From CAZJLN01 sp964540765 (lineage in GTDB: Bacteria; Chloroflexota; Anaerolineae; Anaerolineales; Anaerolineaceae), in the NCBI GenBank assembly GCA_964540765.1, contig CAZINW010000004.1, positions 1-64,000 of the forward strand: a stretch of DNA of 64,000 nucleotides, given 5' to 3'. The notes under the pieces were generated by a model, which worked only from the letters and a program-made list of their open reading frames with translations, was not told the origin of the DNA and made no database searches. Position numbers and translations under genes: made by a program. The number at the start of each line of letters is the position of its first letter. Positions within the stretch are counted from its first letter, which is position 1. Below, piece by piece: positions 62,690 to 64,000 of this stretch.

Positions 62690-64000
62690 ATGTTGATCGT
62701 CATGTCGAATATTCATTTTGCCGAATCAAAGACCAATCAGATAGGAAATATTTCCTATAATCTTAACCTGCCAGCGATTGTGTACCTGAATTACTTCAAG
62801 GAGATAACCAGCTTAATCAAACAAAACCAGGTAAAAAAATTGAGCTTGTCCTGGCGGGTGATATCTTTGAAATAACCCGCTCAGGTTTATGGATGAAGGA
62901 TGAAATAAGACCCTATGTCCATAACCGTGAAATTGAACCGGGTTCCAGATTGGAAGAAAGAATTCTTGACATCCTTGATGAAATTGGGAAGGATATCAGG
63001 GTGTCGCAGACTCTGGAAATATTTCGATCGTTGGAAGAGATTTTTAACATTCCTGTGGAATTGCAGTACATACCAGGCAACCACGACCGTCTCACAAACA
63101 GCACACCTGCGGTTATTACGAAAGTGAGAAGTCTGCTGGGCTTGCCCGAATCAAACCAACGATTTGACAACGAATATATTTTTTACAGCCAAAATGAACC
63201 GTTGGTATTGGTCAGGCACGGACATGAGTATGACCCCGTCAATTTTGCTTTGGATTTGAAAAAGCTCATAAAACTCCCCCCCAGAATAGAGCGGGATAAC
63301 TATGATCGACCCGTTGTAGGTGATTTTATCACGGTTGAAATTGCCAGCAGGCTTCCTATATTTTTTAAAAATCACTATTCAGATGAAAGAATCTTGGGCG
63401 ATGAGCAATTACGGAGACTTTATCAGCGACTCATTGAGTTTGACAATGTAAAACCTGCAACTGCGCTGCTCAATTATTTGATTGTAACCCCCGGGATCCA
63501 AATGCGAGAGACGTGGAAATTACTGGAACCTGTTTTCAGAAAAATCCTGCTGGATATCGAAAAAAAAAAGGCTTCTTTGATGACATTCATGAATATGCAC
63601 AGGAGGCACCCGCTCAGAACATTCTTGATTTCAATTGTGCTTAAAATGCATTTCTGGCAGAAAAGAATCCCTTATTGGACAATTCGTATATTAATGAAGG
63701 TGGTATCACTCAATATTAAACTAAAGAACGTACGATATCTCACAACCAGGGAAGCATTTCTCTCTAAAAAAAAACGACACCATTCGCTGCCTGATCTTTG
63801 GTCACACACATGTCCCTGAAGTGGAAGTCTTATCCATCAAAGATGGTCATGAGATTTACAGCATCAATTCAGGAACCTGGCGCACACAGATACCAGCCAG
63901 TTCTGATCTACTTGAATTTGGTCGGTTGCGATCATTGACGAAGGTGCTGGTATTTGGGCCTGATGAAGTGAACCCTGAATATGATGGTGCACCAGGCTGG
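62690..64000 (+). pseudogene. Broken metallophosphoesterase (calcineurin-like), running off the window
   Basis: Pieces of a calcineurin-type phosphoesterase lie in different frames. ATG 62690 opens a frame with the first metal motif changed to S-N-I-H (normally S-D-x-H). It ends at 62875, but LVLAGDIFE reads in another frame just after an A7 tract near 62830. The next frame (62893-63819) has the PGNHDR motif and VRHGHEYD. After an A10 tract (63560-63569) similarity is lost, and stops appear in the alternative frame. The last motif, IFGHTHVPE, appears in a third frame after an A9 tract near 63770. At least two shifts are needed. Homopolymer sequencing errors could explain the shifts, but not the D-to-N change. 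Confidence 0.8.

Overview
The window looks like a chromosomal segment of a bacterium of the phylum Chloroflexota, most likely class Anaerolineae. This is an inference from gene content: proline/threonine-rich C-terminal tails on membrane-anchored proteins, a RodZ-like protein with two helix-turn-helix domains, T-box leaders on valS and ileS, coenzyme F420 genes, and a split methylmalonyl-CoA mutase. No rRNA, tRNA, CRISPR array or insertion sequence was recognised.

Region 1 (1-8.5 kb) is a defence island. A type I restriction gene (hsdR) is followed by a fused methyltransferase-specificity gene with only one target-recognition domain. Next comes a two-gene cassette: a protein carrying an R-N-x3-H (HEPN-RNase-like) motif, then a reverse transcriptase with intact catalytic motifs but no intron or retron features. 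A 53-codon frame overlaps the RT stop codon, and a truncated HD-domain gene marks the island's right edge. The RT/HEPN-like pair is the best candidate here for an undescribed anti-phage system.

Region 2 (8.5-31.9 kb) is mainly housekeeping: gmd, T-box-controlled valS, a DUF protein, rsmI, a queuosine-precursor transporter, rsmE, murJ, a TPR protein, rimO, a RodZ-like protein, rplI, methylmalonyl-CoA mutase and epimerase, and pcp. Embedded in it is a compact minus-strand operon (22671 to 17769): an RsmI-like methylase, a divergent tRNA-guanine transglycosylase, two tandem ArmA/Rmt-like 16S rRNA methyltransferases and an RsmF-like m5C methyltransferase. By family, four of these five would act on the 1400-region decoding centre of 16S rRNA. 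Beside it lies a decayed lipid-kinase/acyltransferase pseudogene.

Region 3 (31.9-50.3 kb) is one long plus-strand array: Nudix hydrolase, SsnA-like aminohydrolase, F420H2:NADP oxidoreductase, cofE-cofD-cofC, an F420-type luciferase-like oxidoreductase, a hotdog thioesterase, two molybdenum hydroxylases with complementary domain fusions, a CBS-containing family II pyrophosphatase, xdhC, and the selenium-dependent hydroxylase maturation genes yqeB and yqeC-mocA. It suggests oxidation of an N-heterocycle (purine-like) with electrons linked to NADP/F420.

Region 4 (50.3-64 kb) holds a T-box-controlled ileS-lspA-rluD-threonine aldolase operon, a heterodimeric ABC exporter pair with complementary degenerate ATP sites, a secreted Asp-box beta-propeller protein, and a metallophosphoesterase gene broken by shifts near poly-A tracts that runs off the window.
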